This document shows positions 33,756 to 45,320 of a stretch of DNA of 64,000 bases, piece after piece. Source of the stretch: Lathyrus oleraceus (lineage: Eukaryota > Streptophyta > Magnoliopsida > Fabales > Fabaceae). A program made the position numbers and the translations under genes. The DNA lies in contig NC_066581.1 in the NCBI RefSeq assembly GCF_024323335.1, positions 461,239,197 through 461,303,196 on the forward strand. Reading direction: 5' to 3'. Position 1 is the first letter of the stretch, and every line of letters starts with the position of its first letter. The notes under the pieces are model-generated. The model was not told where the DNA came from and did no database searches. It saw only the letters and a list, made by a program, of their open reading frames with translations.

Positions 33756-35322
33756 ATGGAGCACTTAGAGCAAGAGAACAGAGATCTGAAAGAAGAGATT
33801 GCTAGGCTTACTGCCATGATGAAGTCAGTGCTGGCCGCTCAGAGCCAAGCTTCGCCCACTCCTGCAACTCCTCCCCAGAGGACCGTCATCTCAGAGATAG
33901 AAACTTCTACTGTACCTGCTGCAATGGTCCATTTTTCCCCATCTATGCCAGTTGGGTTCCTGTGGGGGATGCCCGCCAATTTTGTGCCTGAGGGTTTTGC
34001 TCCTACTCTCGCTTCTCTGCCGGCATCTAGCACGGTCCTTTCTATGCCACCTCCCGTTGTGCACACTTTACCACGAGTTGAAGACACCATCTATCACTCT
34101 GAGCCATCTAAGGGCCCAGATGTTTATGAAAAGATGGACGAGATGAAATACCAATTCCTTGAGTTGCGCAAGGAACTGGAGACTCTGAGGGGTAAGGACC
34201 TCTCTGAGCCAGCCGGGTTTCCGTGGGGGATGCCCGCTCAGTCATCTTGTGATGTATGCTCGCAAGATGTCAACTCAAACAGACAACGACCAACTGCTTA
34301 TCCATTACTTCCAGGATAGTTTGTCTGGTGCCGCGCTCCGGTGGTACATGGGTTTGGAGAGTGCGAACATCCGCTCTTTCAACGATCTTGGCGAGGCCTT
34401 CGTCAAGCAATACAAATATAATGTGGACATGACTCCTGAAAGGGACCAGTTGAGGGAAATGTCGCAGAAGGACAAGGAGACCTTCAAAGAGTACGCCCAA
34501 AGATGGCGCGAATTGGAAGCTCAGATAGTGCCACCCCTAGAGGAGAAGGAGATGACAAAGATCTTTCTAAAGACTTTGAGCTCTTTCTACTATGAGAGGA
34601 TGATTTCCAGTGTTCCCTCGGACTTCACCGAAATGGTGAATATAGGAATGAGACTGGAAGAAGGAGTCCGTGAAGGACGTCTATCAAGAGAAGACAGCTC
34701 TTCAGCAAATAGATATGGGAGATTTGCGAAGAAGAAGGAGGGAGAGGCACATGACGTGTCCTCCTATATCAAGAGAAGACCCTTTGTGAAAAGAAAGAAC
34801 GTGCGCCCTGCCGTTAACCAACACCAGGTGGTTCATATAGCACCTGCCTTTCGAGAAGTTCATCATCAACAACAACAACAACAATATCAACAATAACATC
34901 GTCCACAACAACAGGCCTACCAGCCTCGAAACAACAATAACACTAGCACCAACAACTACGAGAGGAAGAGGGTCACTTTTGATCCGATTCCAATGACATA
35001 TGCTGAGCTCTATCCGTCTTTGATAGACAGAAAATTGATCACTCCACGAGACCCACCTGCTGTACCAACCAACCCTCAGTGGTGGTATAAGCCAGAGCTA
35101 CACTGTGTATATCATTCCAGTGCTCCCGGACATGATATGGAGAATTGTTACCCGTTGAAGACCAAGGTGCAAGACCTTGTGAGAAGCGGTATATTGTTTT
35201 TCGAGGATGTAGGTCCTAATATGAAGAAGAACCCATTGCCCGAGCATGGGAAAGCTGCTGTGAATATGGTCCAGGGTTTCCATGGCAAATATAAAGTCAT
35301 GTATGTCAATGACATAAGGCAG
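33756..35322 (+). pseudogene. Ogre C gag, rearranged
   Basis: Begins MEHLEQENRDLKEEIARL, an N-terminal coiled coil, then a proline-rich linker with MPVGFLWGMPANF. At 34203-34237 about 32 codons present in Ogre D are replaced by a 30-bp near-copy of 33947-33976, which also changes the frame. The retrotransposon-gag core follows in the new frame (YARKMSTQTDNDQLLIHYF, YAQRWRELEAQI, MRLEEGVREGRL). A TAA in the glutamine run (34894) breaks it again. Near the end CVYHSSAPGHDMENC is a zinc-knuckle-like CX2HX5HX4C. Gag forms the particle; this copy cannot. Confidence 0.87.
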
Positions 35323-36973
35323 TCTTTGGTCGAGATGCATAAGTTGTTGTGTGAACACAGCCACTATGAGCATGACCATGATAGGTTCCAGGTGTGCACT
35401 ATCAATGAGAGAGGATGCCGACAAGTTAGAAAGGACATCCAAGAGATGTTGGATCAGGGAATGATTGAAATACTTCAGAATCATGATGAGGATGAAGTTG
35501 ATGTTATTTCCCCTGTATTTAGAATTCCAGAGCCTGTTGTCGTCAAGTATGATGGCAGTAAGAAGAAGGTCTCTCCGGCTCTTGTGATCAAGCCAGCGGG
35601 TCCTGTCCCGTATTCATCAAACAAGGTTGTTCCCTACAGGTACAATGATGTAATTCTAGAAGATGGGAAGGAGGTGTCGTTGCCCTCAACTTCCGTAGTG
35701 AGCATCTTAGACGTCACTGGTGTAACCTGTAGTGGTCGTTTTTTCTCGGCGTCGCCGAAACCCCATTAAGACGTATTGAAGAAAAAAGTCGTTAATCCTG
35801 CCGGTCCCGTGGGGACTTCTTCTAATAATCCTGCTCCTGTGATGAAGGGTGTTGACCCTGTTGTTGATAAAGTTGTTAAAACTCCTGTCCTGGTTGGTCA
35901 GTCTGACATTTTGAGAGAGGACTACGATGAGATGTCGAGGCTCATCAAGAGGAGTGAATATAATGTTGTTGATCAGCTGCTACAAACTCCATCAAAGATA
36001 TCTGTCTTATCTTTGTTGATGAATTCTGAGCCACACCGCGAAGCTTCGCAGAGGGTGTTGGATGTGGCATACGTGGACCATGATGTCACTTTAGAGCAGT
36101 TTGATAGCATTGTTGCAAACATAACCGCTTGCAACAATTTGAGCTTCTATGATGCTGATCTTCCCGAGGAGGGAAAAGACCATAATTTGGCCTTACACAT
36201 TTCCATGAACTGTAAGGATGATTCCTTGTCTAATGTGTTGGTAGACACATGATCATCGCTCAATGTGTTTCCAAAATCCACTCTGGCCAAACTTTCATAC
36301 CAGGGGCCTCCCATGAGGCAGAGTGGAGTGGTTGTTAAGGCGTTTGATGGATCGCGCAAAACCGTGATCGGTGAAGTAGAACTCTCGATCAAGATTGAAC
36401 CTAGTGATTTCCAGATCACTTTCCAGGTCATGGATATTCATTCGTCTTACAGTTGTTTGCTTGGCAGGCCATGGATTCACGAGGCAGGCGCCGTGACATC
36501 CACCCTACACCAGAAGTTGAAGTTTATGAAAAACAAGAAGTTGGTGGTGATAGGGGAGAGAAGGCTCTCTTGGTGAGTCATTTATCTTCCTTTTCCTATC
36601 TTGATGCTGAGGATGAGGTTGGAACGCTGTTCCAAGCCTTATCTATTGTTGAGCCTTCAAGGAAAGGACTTTCTTCTTTTGTCTCCTACAACGATGGGAA
36701 GTTGGCCATTGAGCATGGTACAACTACTAGTTTGGGGGAAATGATCAGATTGGAAGATAATAAATCCCGAGCTGGCATATGGTACTCTTCCGGTGTTTCC
36801 AATGAGCATGGGTTGTTCCATAGTGGAGGTTTCATCCACACTGTTGATGATCAAGAGGCTGTTGCCATAGTGGAAGATGATGAAGAGGAATACCTTGGCA
36901 ACTTTGTCATCCCTGGAGGAATCTGCAATAATTGGGTCGTTTTTGATGTTCCAACAGTTATCCATAAGTCAGC
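35323..36973 (+). pseudogene. Ogre C protease exon
   Basis: SLVEMHKLLCEHSHYEHDHD opens a histidine/cysteine-containing linker, followed by a long proline-rich spacer and the aspartic protease. The catalytic DTGSS is destroyed: VLVDT is followed by TGA (36250). LLGRPWIHEAGAV remains. Other damage: TAA after SPKPH (35767) and loss of one G in a G run near 36556, which shifts the frame. The downstream frame continues through EEYLGNFVIPGGICNNWVV to VIHKSA, where the intron donor begins. Ogre D keeps DTGSS. Confidence 0.86.
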
Positions 36974-37246
36974 GTAATATGTTCATTTTGTTTGAAAACC
37001 CTTCTCCTATGCCAAAAGGAGAAGCGATGACATTGTTGGCACATTTTGATTAATACAATGATATTCACTCAATAATCACATGTTAAATGTTTGTTTTTCC
37101 AAATTATTTTTCCATTTTGCTTTTTGCATGAAATTGGTAATCACCATAAAACCCTAAAAAGAGAATAAAATCAATCTTTTCATCTACATAGTGATTTTCC
37201 TTGCTTGAATTCTGAAATCTCTTTTATACTCAAAATCATTATGCAG
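36974..37246 (+). other. Ogre C intron (273 bp)
   Basis: The donor GTAATATG directly follows VIHKSA's codons and the acceptor ATTATGCAG precedes GTTGATCAAACCC. Joining 36973 to 37247 keeps the frame. B and D agree in border sequence and phase. Confidence 0.8.
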
Positions 37247-39630
37247 GTTGATCAAACCCATTGAACATAATGATCCAACACCATCTCCCAACTTTGAGTT
37301 CCCTGTATTTGAGGCAGAAGAAGATGATGTTGAAGAGATTCCTAATAAGATTACCCGTCTGCTTGAGCACGAGGAGAAGATCATTCAGCCGCATCTTAAG
37401 AATCTGGAAACAGTCAACTTGGGGTCTGAAGACTGTGTTCGTGAAGTGAAGATTGGGGCACTCCTGGAAGAGTCTGTGAAGAAGGGGTTGATTGAGTTGC
37501 TATGAGAATATGTCGACGTCTTTGCCTGGTCGTATGAAGACATGCATGGTCTAGATACTGATAGCGTGCAACATTTCTTGCCTTTGAAGCCTGAGTGTGT
37601 GCCTATGAAGCAAAAGCTCAGAAGAACTCATCCTGATATGGCAGTGAAGATTAAAGAAGAAGTTCAGAAGCAAATTGATATGGGGTTTCTGGTGACTTCT
37701 ACATATCCTCAATGGGTGGCCAATATTGTTCCTTTGCCCAAGAAAGATGGAAAAGTCCGAATGTGAGTGGACTATCGAGACTTGAATAAAGCTAGTCCGA
37801 AAGATGATTTTCCTTTACCATATATTGATATGTTGGTAGATAAATACAACTAAATTCAATGTCTTCTCATTTATGGACGGATTTTCCAGTTACAATCAGA
37901 TTAAAATGGCACCCGAGGATATGGAGAAGACAACATTCATCACACCTTGGGGAACATTATGTTATCGAGTGATGCCCTTCGATTTCAAGAACGCCGGAGC
38001 CACGTATCAATGTGCTATGACTACCTTGTTTCAAGATATGATGCACAAGGAGATTGAGGTGCATGTTGATGATATGATTGCAAAGTCGAAAACGGAAGTT
38101 GAACATGTAGAGAACTTGTTGAAGCTTTTTCAGCGTTTGATAAAGTACAAACTCCGCTTGAATCCGAACAAGTGTACATTTGGAGTCCGTTTCGGAAAGT
38201 TATTGGGCTTTATTGTCAGTGAAAGAGGTATTGAAGTTGATCCTGCCAAGGTCAAAGCAATACAAGAGATGCATGCGCCCAAAACTGAGAAGCAAGTCCG
38301 AGGTTTTCTTGGCCGCTTGAATTATATTTCGAGATTTATATCCCACATGACTGCCACATGTGCGCCTATATTCAAGCTCCTCCAGAAAGTTCAGCGTCAT
38401 GATTGGACACAGGATTGCCATAAGGCCTTTGACAGTATCAAAGAGTATCTGTCCGAGCCTCCAATTCTGTCTCCGCCTGTTGAAGGGAGACCATTGATTA
38501 TGTACTTGGCTGTGCTTGATGATTCCATGGGATGTGTCCTTGGTCAGCAAGATGAATCAGGGAAGAAAGTGTATGTGATATACTACTTGAGTAAGAAGTT
38601 CACTAATTGTGAGTCTCGATACTCAATGCTTGAGAAGACATGATGTGCTTTGGCTTGGGCCGCTAAGAGTTTACGCCAGTATATGTTGAATCATACAACT
38701 TGGTTGATATCCAAATTGGATCCAATCAAGTACATCTTTGAGAAGCCTGCTTTAACTGGGAGGATTTCCCGTTGGCAGATGTTATTATCTGAGTATGATA
38801 TTGAGTATCGAGCTCAAAAAGCTATTAAAGGTATTATCTTGGCTGACCACTTGGCACATCAACCAATTGAAGATTATCAGTCTGTGCAATACGACTTCCC
38901 AGATGAGGAGATTCTATATTTGAAAATGAAAGATTGTGATGAGCCTACGCTCGATGAAGGGCCAGAGCAAGTCTTCCGATGGGGTATGCTGTTCGATGGT
39001 GCTGTTAATCAGTATGGAAATGGTATTGGGGCAGTGATTATTACTCCTCAAGGTACACATTTTCCTTTTACTGCAAGGCTAACTTTCAAATGCACGAATA
39101 CTATGGTGGAGTATGAGGCTTGTATTATGGGATTGGAAGAGTGTATTGATCTTAGGATCAAACATCTTGATGTTTATGGTGATTTGACCCTTGTTGTTAA
39201 TCAGATTAAGGGTGAATGGGAGACGAATCAGCATGACCTCATCCCATACAGAGATTATGCGAAGAGGATTTCAACTTTCTTTACTAAGGTTGACTTCCAT
39301 CATATTCCTCGAAATGAGAATCGGATGGCAGATGCTCTTGCTACGATTGCTTCAATGATTATGGTGAAATATTGGAATGAAGTCCCCAATATTACTGTGA
39401 TGCGCTTGGATATACCAACTCATGTGTTTGTAGTCGAAGAAGTGAAAGATGATAAGCCATGGTATTATGATATCAAGGGCTTTCTTCAAACTCAGATTTA
39501 CCCGCCTGGGGCATCTTTTAAAGATAAGAAGACTTTGAGGAGATTATCTGGCAGTTTCTACCTCAATGGCGATGTGCTTTACAAGAGGAATTTTGACATG
39601 GTTCTGCTCAGATGTGTGGATAGACACTAA
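37247..39630 (+). pseudogene. Ogre C reverse transcriptase and dual RNase H
   Basis: The exon opens LIKPIEHNDPTPSPNFEFP. RT motifs are VPLPKKDGKVRM, FMDGFSSYNQIKM, VHVDD (tyrosine of YVDD changed to histidine, about 38059-38073) and LGFIVSERGIEVDP. The gypsy RNase H ends in EKT-stop, and the archaeal-type RNase H (FDGAVNQYGNG, YEACIMGLEECID, VYGDLTLVVNQ, ENRMADALAT) follows. Breaks: TGA 37503, TGA 37764, an inserted A near 37842, TGA 38641 (shared with Ogre B) and TAA 39628. It would copy element RNA and degrade it from hybrids. Confidence 0.88.
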
Positions 39631-40168
39631 GAAGACCTGTTGATGACTGAAGTCCATGAGGGTTCATTTGGTACTCATTCCAATGGACATGCCATGGCAA
39701 ATAAGATGTTGAGAGCAGGCTACTATTGGTTAACAATGGAGTATGACTGCTGCAAATATGTGAAGAAATGCCATAAGTGTCAGATTTATGCGGATAAGAT
39801 TCATATTCCCCCGACACTTCTGAATGTTATTTCTTCACCATGGCCTTTCTCCATGTGGGGAATTGACATGATTGGCATGATAGAGCCAAAGGCGTCTAAC
39901 AGTCACCGTTTTATTCTCGTAGCAATTGATTACTTCACCAAGTGGGTTGAAGCGGCATCATATGCGAATGTGACCAGGCAGGTGGTTGTGAAGTTTATCA
40001 AGAATCAACTCATATGCTGATATGGTGTGCCAGATAAGATCATTACTAACAATGGATCTAACTAGAACAACAAGATGATGAAAGAGCTGTGTAGCGAGTT
40101 CAAGATTGCACATCATAATTCTTCTCCCTACAGACCTAAGATGAATGAGGCTGTTAAAGCTGCTAACT
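39631..40168 (+). pseudogene. Ogre C integrase, truncated and catalytically dead
   Basis: The zinc module is intact (HEGSFGTHSNGH...CCKYVKKCHKCQ) and the core starts WGIDMIGMIEP. The second catalytic aspartate is changed (ITNNGSN instead of ITDNGSN) and the glutamate of the third motif is lysine (NEAVKAAN instead of NGAVEAAN); both changes are G to A. TGA at 40018 and TAG near 40063 add stops. The sequence ends at CTAAC (40164-40168), the expected target-site copy of Ogre D. Confidence 0.88.
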
Positions 40169-40528
40169 GTAGCGGTGTATTCGTCACTTTATGATTTATT
40201 GATTAAATCAAAAGCAAAGCATACAAAGAATCGAGTCGCCACCGCACTTTTATTTATCCAAAGGAATGGCTAAAAAGCGAACAAAAGCCTAAGAAGTTTT
40301 ACACATAGAAAACCAATAAAAAGATCAGAGATCTGGGTAAGGGGTTAATTACACAATGGGAAGGTGTTAGGCACCCAAAACGTCCTAGGTACTCCTAGGG
40401 AGCCCTTTTCACAACTTGTTGTACGAAATGTTATTTGTTTATGAAATATTTATTGTGCAAACATGGATGGAAGGGATGAGAAAAGAATATACAAGTTATT
40501 ATTTTTGTGTTTGAACGGATGAACCCGT

Positions 40529-40576
40529 TGCCTACGTACCTTTCCATGGAAGGTAAGGATCAAAACGCCGTAGTTC
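40529..40576 (-). other. Conserved LTR stem element (LTR-D copy)
   Basis: On the minus strand GAACTACG...TACGTAGGCA flanks the near-perfect inner stem TACCTTCCATGGAAAGGTA. It ends 360 bases before the LTR end. Confidence 0.6.
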
Positions 40577-41184
40577 GGCTAAAATATTTCCAAAAATATG
40601 AGTGAATTGATTTTAAAACAAAAGCCCTAAGGTCTTTCGTTATCCACGGGAGAAAACTCAACCTTATACAAACAATAAGTCCACCATGTGAGAAAAGCTT
40701 CAACTTGCTAGTGAGGGGTTAACCCTATAATAAGCAAGGAAGTCTTACAATTCAATCACTAAGGACAAAAGGTGACATTAACATCAACCAACTAGGATAA
40801 ATCAAACCTATGGCTAATGTATGAAAACTTATCAAGAATGGACAAAGCCACAAAACAATTGAGTGAGTGAAATTAACCAATTAGGATTATTCACAAAAGT
40901 GGTCAAGATATGATTAGAATTCAATTCAAAAGAAGTATTATGAAAATGAAGTTTGAAAAATCAAAGGCCTAAGGCCTAGGTTTCTAATTTGAAAAGAAGT
41001 GAAAATGTTTGCACAATAGTTTTGTGTTTTGGGTTAACATGCAAATGGAGGTTTAAAGAAATACAAAGGTGGGAGGGTGAGGAAGTAAAACTTCTTAAAT
41101 GTTCACCTCTTGAGATCATATGTAGATGATTCAAGTGGTTCCTTTGGAATAGGCAACAATGCAAATAACAGATGGACAAAGAAA

Positions 41185-41545
41185 ATGGATACCGGATGCC
41201 AATCAATGGACTTATTCCAATCTCACAAAACAAAAATGGATATCGGATGCCAATCAATGGACTTATACCAATCTCCCAAAGCAAAAAGAAACATGGATAC
41301 CAGATGCCAATCAATGGACTTACCCCAATCTCCAGGGGATGATCATGGGAAACAATTGCCAATAAACGGGCTTACAATTGACTCATCACAAAACAAAACA
41401 AATGCAATAAGCAAAAAGGAAACAAGTTGCCAATAAATGGTCTTACACTCGACTACAAGGAAAGGAATGCCAATGAATGGTCTTAGTTCCAAATCCCTCC
41501 AGATCATAGGAAACAAATGCCAATAACTGGACTTACAATTGACTC
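41185..41545 (-). repeat. ~50-bp tandem array in LTR-D (7 copies)
   Basis: The core CCAATCAATGGACTTA or a variant starts near 41199, 41250, 41307, 41359, 41430, 41470 and 41520. On the minus strand it reads TAAGTCCATTGATTGG, homologous to the LTR-A array. Spacing varies from 40 to 71 bp. Confidence 0.9.
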
Positions 41546-44169
41546 CTCAATGGACAAACAAAATGTCACAAAGATATGAACAATGATCATGAAATGATAT
41601 ACAAGTAATGAAGATAAATGCACAGATGGATCAAGTAAGCAAACAAACAAGTCAATTAGCACACACTATATACAATCAATTAGGCTCAAGCAAGGTTAGG
41701 CTTTTCAGCCAACTGGAATGGGGTATTTTGAGCTCTTAACCCTAACATTGAGAGTTAGGGTGAAGCAGATGAAAAGGAGATGAGGGGTGTGCCTCATAGC
41801 TCTTATCCTTGGTCAGGGAGAGCTTTAAACAATGGAAAGTGTGGGAGTTCAGAAAGTTGGAACTCTTCTCCACAAATGGTTGACTCTATAAGATCTTGGG
41901 TTATTATTCACCATGCATCAACACATTGTGTGAGCAAGGTGAATGACACACTGAGTAGCAGGAGATGGATTACACATCTCTTTTATCTGCCAATTGCCTC
42001 ATAAGAGGACTTTTCCTGCTTGGCACAAAAATTAAACAATCACAAGCATTGCCTCTTAAGGAGGACTTCAGACAGGTGCCTACCAATAACAATAGGTCTT
42101 CCAGACTACATGAAGATTAGAGATTATACCTAAGTGGTTAAGAAACCAAGCAAAGCAAAGTTCACAATGAACTTAAAGCAACTTAAGTACCTGTGGAAAC
42201 ACTAAATAAATTAGTACAATACTCAGACAAACAGACAACAGTTAATAAGCAACAGACAATCCCAATGTACAAAATGTGTAAGCCATAAGGCAAACTCAAA
42301 TGAGTTAGCATCAACCTACAAAACACACAAATGTTAGTAATCAAAAGCAAACAACAATACTCAAATGATGGAGCATCATCAATTACGCAACTTGGATGCT
42401 CAACCTGAAATCAAAACTCAAACATAAGCAACAAACCACTAGGTCAAAGCCTAGGGTCAAAGATGGAGAAACATTTTAAAACAGGAGCTGAAATTTAACA
42501 TGCATCAACTTCAATCACATCTTGACAAGTTCCAAAAGGTCTTATATCAAAATCAATCACCAAAAGCATTTCATGATCAAGTGAAGTTCAAGGCAATTTT
42601 AAAGCTCATATGTAATCAACATGAATGAAAAATTCAAATCAAAACAGAAATGATTCAAATAAATCTGGAAAAAATCATGCACATTCAAGACATCTAACAT
42701 GATCAACATACAAAAAATCAGATGAATCAGAGATCATTTGGCATGGCAATCACATGGCACAAGTTGAACAATCAAAGGTGTGACACAAATTGTCAAACCA
42801 ACTTAGCACAAGCATAAAACAGCAATGGAAATTGAGAAAAATACCAAACCAAAACCAAAATGTCAAGCAATGTGTCTAGTTTCATCATGCAAAATTTCAC
42901 ATTCATTGGATAAGAAACAAGCATTTCATGATAGTTTGAATCAAGCAAGGTCAAAAATGGACATATGATCAATCATTCTAGCACAAAATAAAATACAGCA
43001 AAGCACAACTTGTAAAATCATGATCATCAGAAAATAGACAAACAGAGGAACAATATGCAAAAAATTGGGATCAAATTGATGCATTTTCCTATTTTTAATG
43101 ATTTTATGAAGTTGAAGAAAAAATTAAAAAAACAAAATTAGGCTAGCATGGAAAATGGAGGGAAAGTAAGAAAATAGTGAAGCATTTGAAATAATTCCCA
43201 TCGCTGGGAATCGAACTCAGTGTGAGTTTAAATGTTGGCACGCGCTAGGTGCAAAACGCACCGTTTCACTTAAGTACGTGGCATGGTCAGCGCTCGGTCA
43301 ACAATCGTGAGCCAATCAAAACGCAAGGCAAGCCAAAACGTGTACCAATCATAAACAAGCCCTAGTACACTGTGGATGGAAACAAAAAAGCGTTTCCTGG
43401 ACATGGAAAGCGTGGCCTAAACAAATTCGTAGCTAATGTCCAGATTCGTAGCAAAAACCATAGCAAAACCGTAGCAATTTCTGGAAAATGAAGAACACTC
43501 AAAGGTTGAAGATGAAGATCATGAAGATCTTCATTTGGATTTTCCAGATTTTCACAAAAGTGTCCAAAAATCATCCAAAGTCACACCAATCGATTCATCA
43601 TGCAATGCACATTCAAGATCAACAAGCATTTCAACATAATTCATCAAAACAAGCACGGATCGAAGAAAGTAAAATTCATCATCAAAACTTCAATCAATCA
43701 TATCTAGCTCAAAACAGCACCAAATTGCACGATTCAAAGCTCAAAATTACCAGCACAAAGAGATCTACCACAACATGGCAATGAAATTCAAAAATAAGAG
43801 ATTCGAGTTGTGACCTCTTGAAGTGCAGAAACTGGATTTGGCTTGATTCAAGGCTTGTGATAGCTCCAATGTTCCTCTATGATGCTTGTATAGATGATTG
43901 AAAGAGAAATTGAAGCTTAATTGCACACGAATCCAACAGATTTTGAAAATTCCATGGATGCTTCAAGCTTTGTGTATGCTTCAATATGGCGCCAATTGCT
44001 CCAATTCCACGTCCAATTCTTCTCAAAAACACCTCAGGATCATGAATCAAGCAATAGAAGAGCTTCTTGTGTGAAGATTTGCAAGAAAAGTTTGAGAGAA
44101 AAGTTTGCAGAATTTTGGATCTAGATCTGAAAAATGGTTGTTCATTTCCTGAAAACAGTTATGATTACT

Positions 44170-44177
44170 CTTATATA
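44170..44177 (-). promoter_or_regulatory. TATA box of LTR-D
   Basis: TATATAAG on the minus strand lies about 1,135 bases into the LTR, as in LTR-A. Confidence 0.55.
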
Positions 44178-45307
44178 TGCCATGCTAATGATTCTGTAAT
44201 CAAGTTTAAACCAAATTCTAATGAGATTAACCAAATTTTAGGGTGTATGCACAAATTGGTTTTTCACCTCCATGCATGAAATGCATGTGTGCACAGTGCA
44301 CGAATTTCATTCATTTTCACTTAAAATCAATTTTTAAAACCAATGGTAATGATAAAAATCCCATACAATGCACAAATTTTGAATTTTGGGATTTCCCTCC
44401 AAAAAACCAATGGATTAACAAGTGGTCATGTGATGACAATTCATGTAATGTGATGCATGATTTAGAAATTAGAGGTCAAGAGGAGAATATTGCAAAAAAA
44501 CCACTCATTTTGGAGCTTTGGTTGAAAAGTTATGCTCATTTGAAGTCCCATGCACACTTTGTCATGATTTGATCATATCTCCTTAACCACACATAAGAAA
44601 TTCATGATCTTGGACTTTTTAGAAATGGGAGAGAAAGATCTACAACTTTCATGTTCAACGAAATTTCATTTGAAGCTTTATTGATGATGTAATATTGAGT
44701 TGAAGTTGGTCCAAAACCTTTCCATTTTTGGCAAATTCAAATTATAGGTCACTTGCTATTTTTGGAAATTTTTGACCTGACTTCAAATTCTTCAATGTGA
44801 GTGTTTGAAATGTCAAATGAGACTTGTTTGAACATGAATGAAGTATTTCTAGTCACTTCCCACCTCCAAATCCACAGTTGACTTTGCAGTTGACTTTCTA
44901 GGCCTTTAGATGATCTGAGAATGTTCTGATGAAATTCAAGCCTCTACCACTTGGGATTTTGCTTCAAAATGACATCATAACTCATATGAACTCTTGATAA
45001 TGATTGTGGGGTCCAAATCTCAAGAATGACCACCATCTATTGCTCAATGAATGCCTTTGATTGCCTTGACCTGTTATTGCTTCATCTGCAAGACAAAGGT
45101 TAGATGACATATTTTTGTACTTTTTGGTTAGTGATAAAAAGAAAAGCAATGACATACAAATGCAAACATGCTTTGTGATCAAGAACCACTCTCAAAAAGA
45201 TAACCCACCCATAGGGAAGGAAGCAAGGTGTCCAATGATCCTTGAGGCAATGCAATGATATGATATGATGCCATGAGGGATCTTAGGGACAAAATTGGGG
45301 TCTTACA

Positions 45308-45320
45308 GATGCCCCTATTT
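45308..45320 (-). other. Polypurine tract of Ogre D
   Basis: On the minus strand AAATAGGGGCATC ends exactly where the LTR starts TGTAAGACC. It primes plus-strand synthesis. Confidence 0.75.

Larger units (their letters stand above)
26192..40168 (+). mobile_element. Ogre C, 5' LTR to truncated integrase
   Basis: This Ogre has a complete 5' LTR, PBS, leader, ORF1, gag, protease, intron, RT, two RNase H domains and the first part of integrase, all on the plus strand. Ogre D inserted into the integrase at 40169, so the end of pol, 3' UTR and 3' LTR lie beyond the window. C inserted into the 858-bp repeat; ATTGC (26187-26191) is the expected left target-site copy. Many stops, at least four frame disruptions and a filler-type rearrangement in gag make it non-autonomous. 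Confidence 0.9.
40169..45307 (-). repeat. 3' LTR of Ogre D (LTR-D, 5,139 bp)
   Basis: The plus strand starts TGTAGCGGTGTATTCGTCAC and ends GGGGTCTTACA, so the minus strand begins TGTAAGACCCC. The polypurine tract adjoins at 45308, marking it as the 3' LTR. It holds a TATA box (44170-44177), a ~50-bp repeat array (41185-41545), the stem element (40529-40576) and a PBS-like site (40232-40241). Array and TATA offset group it with LTR-A. Several short plus-strand frames are antisense and meaningless. Confidence 0.93.

Noticed and set aside
43488..43784. 98-codon plus-strand frame in LTR-D
   Set aside because: Antisense to the LTR and low complexity; not preserved in LTR-A.
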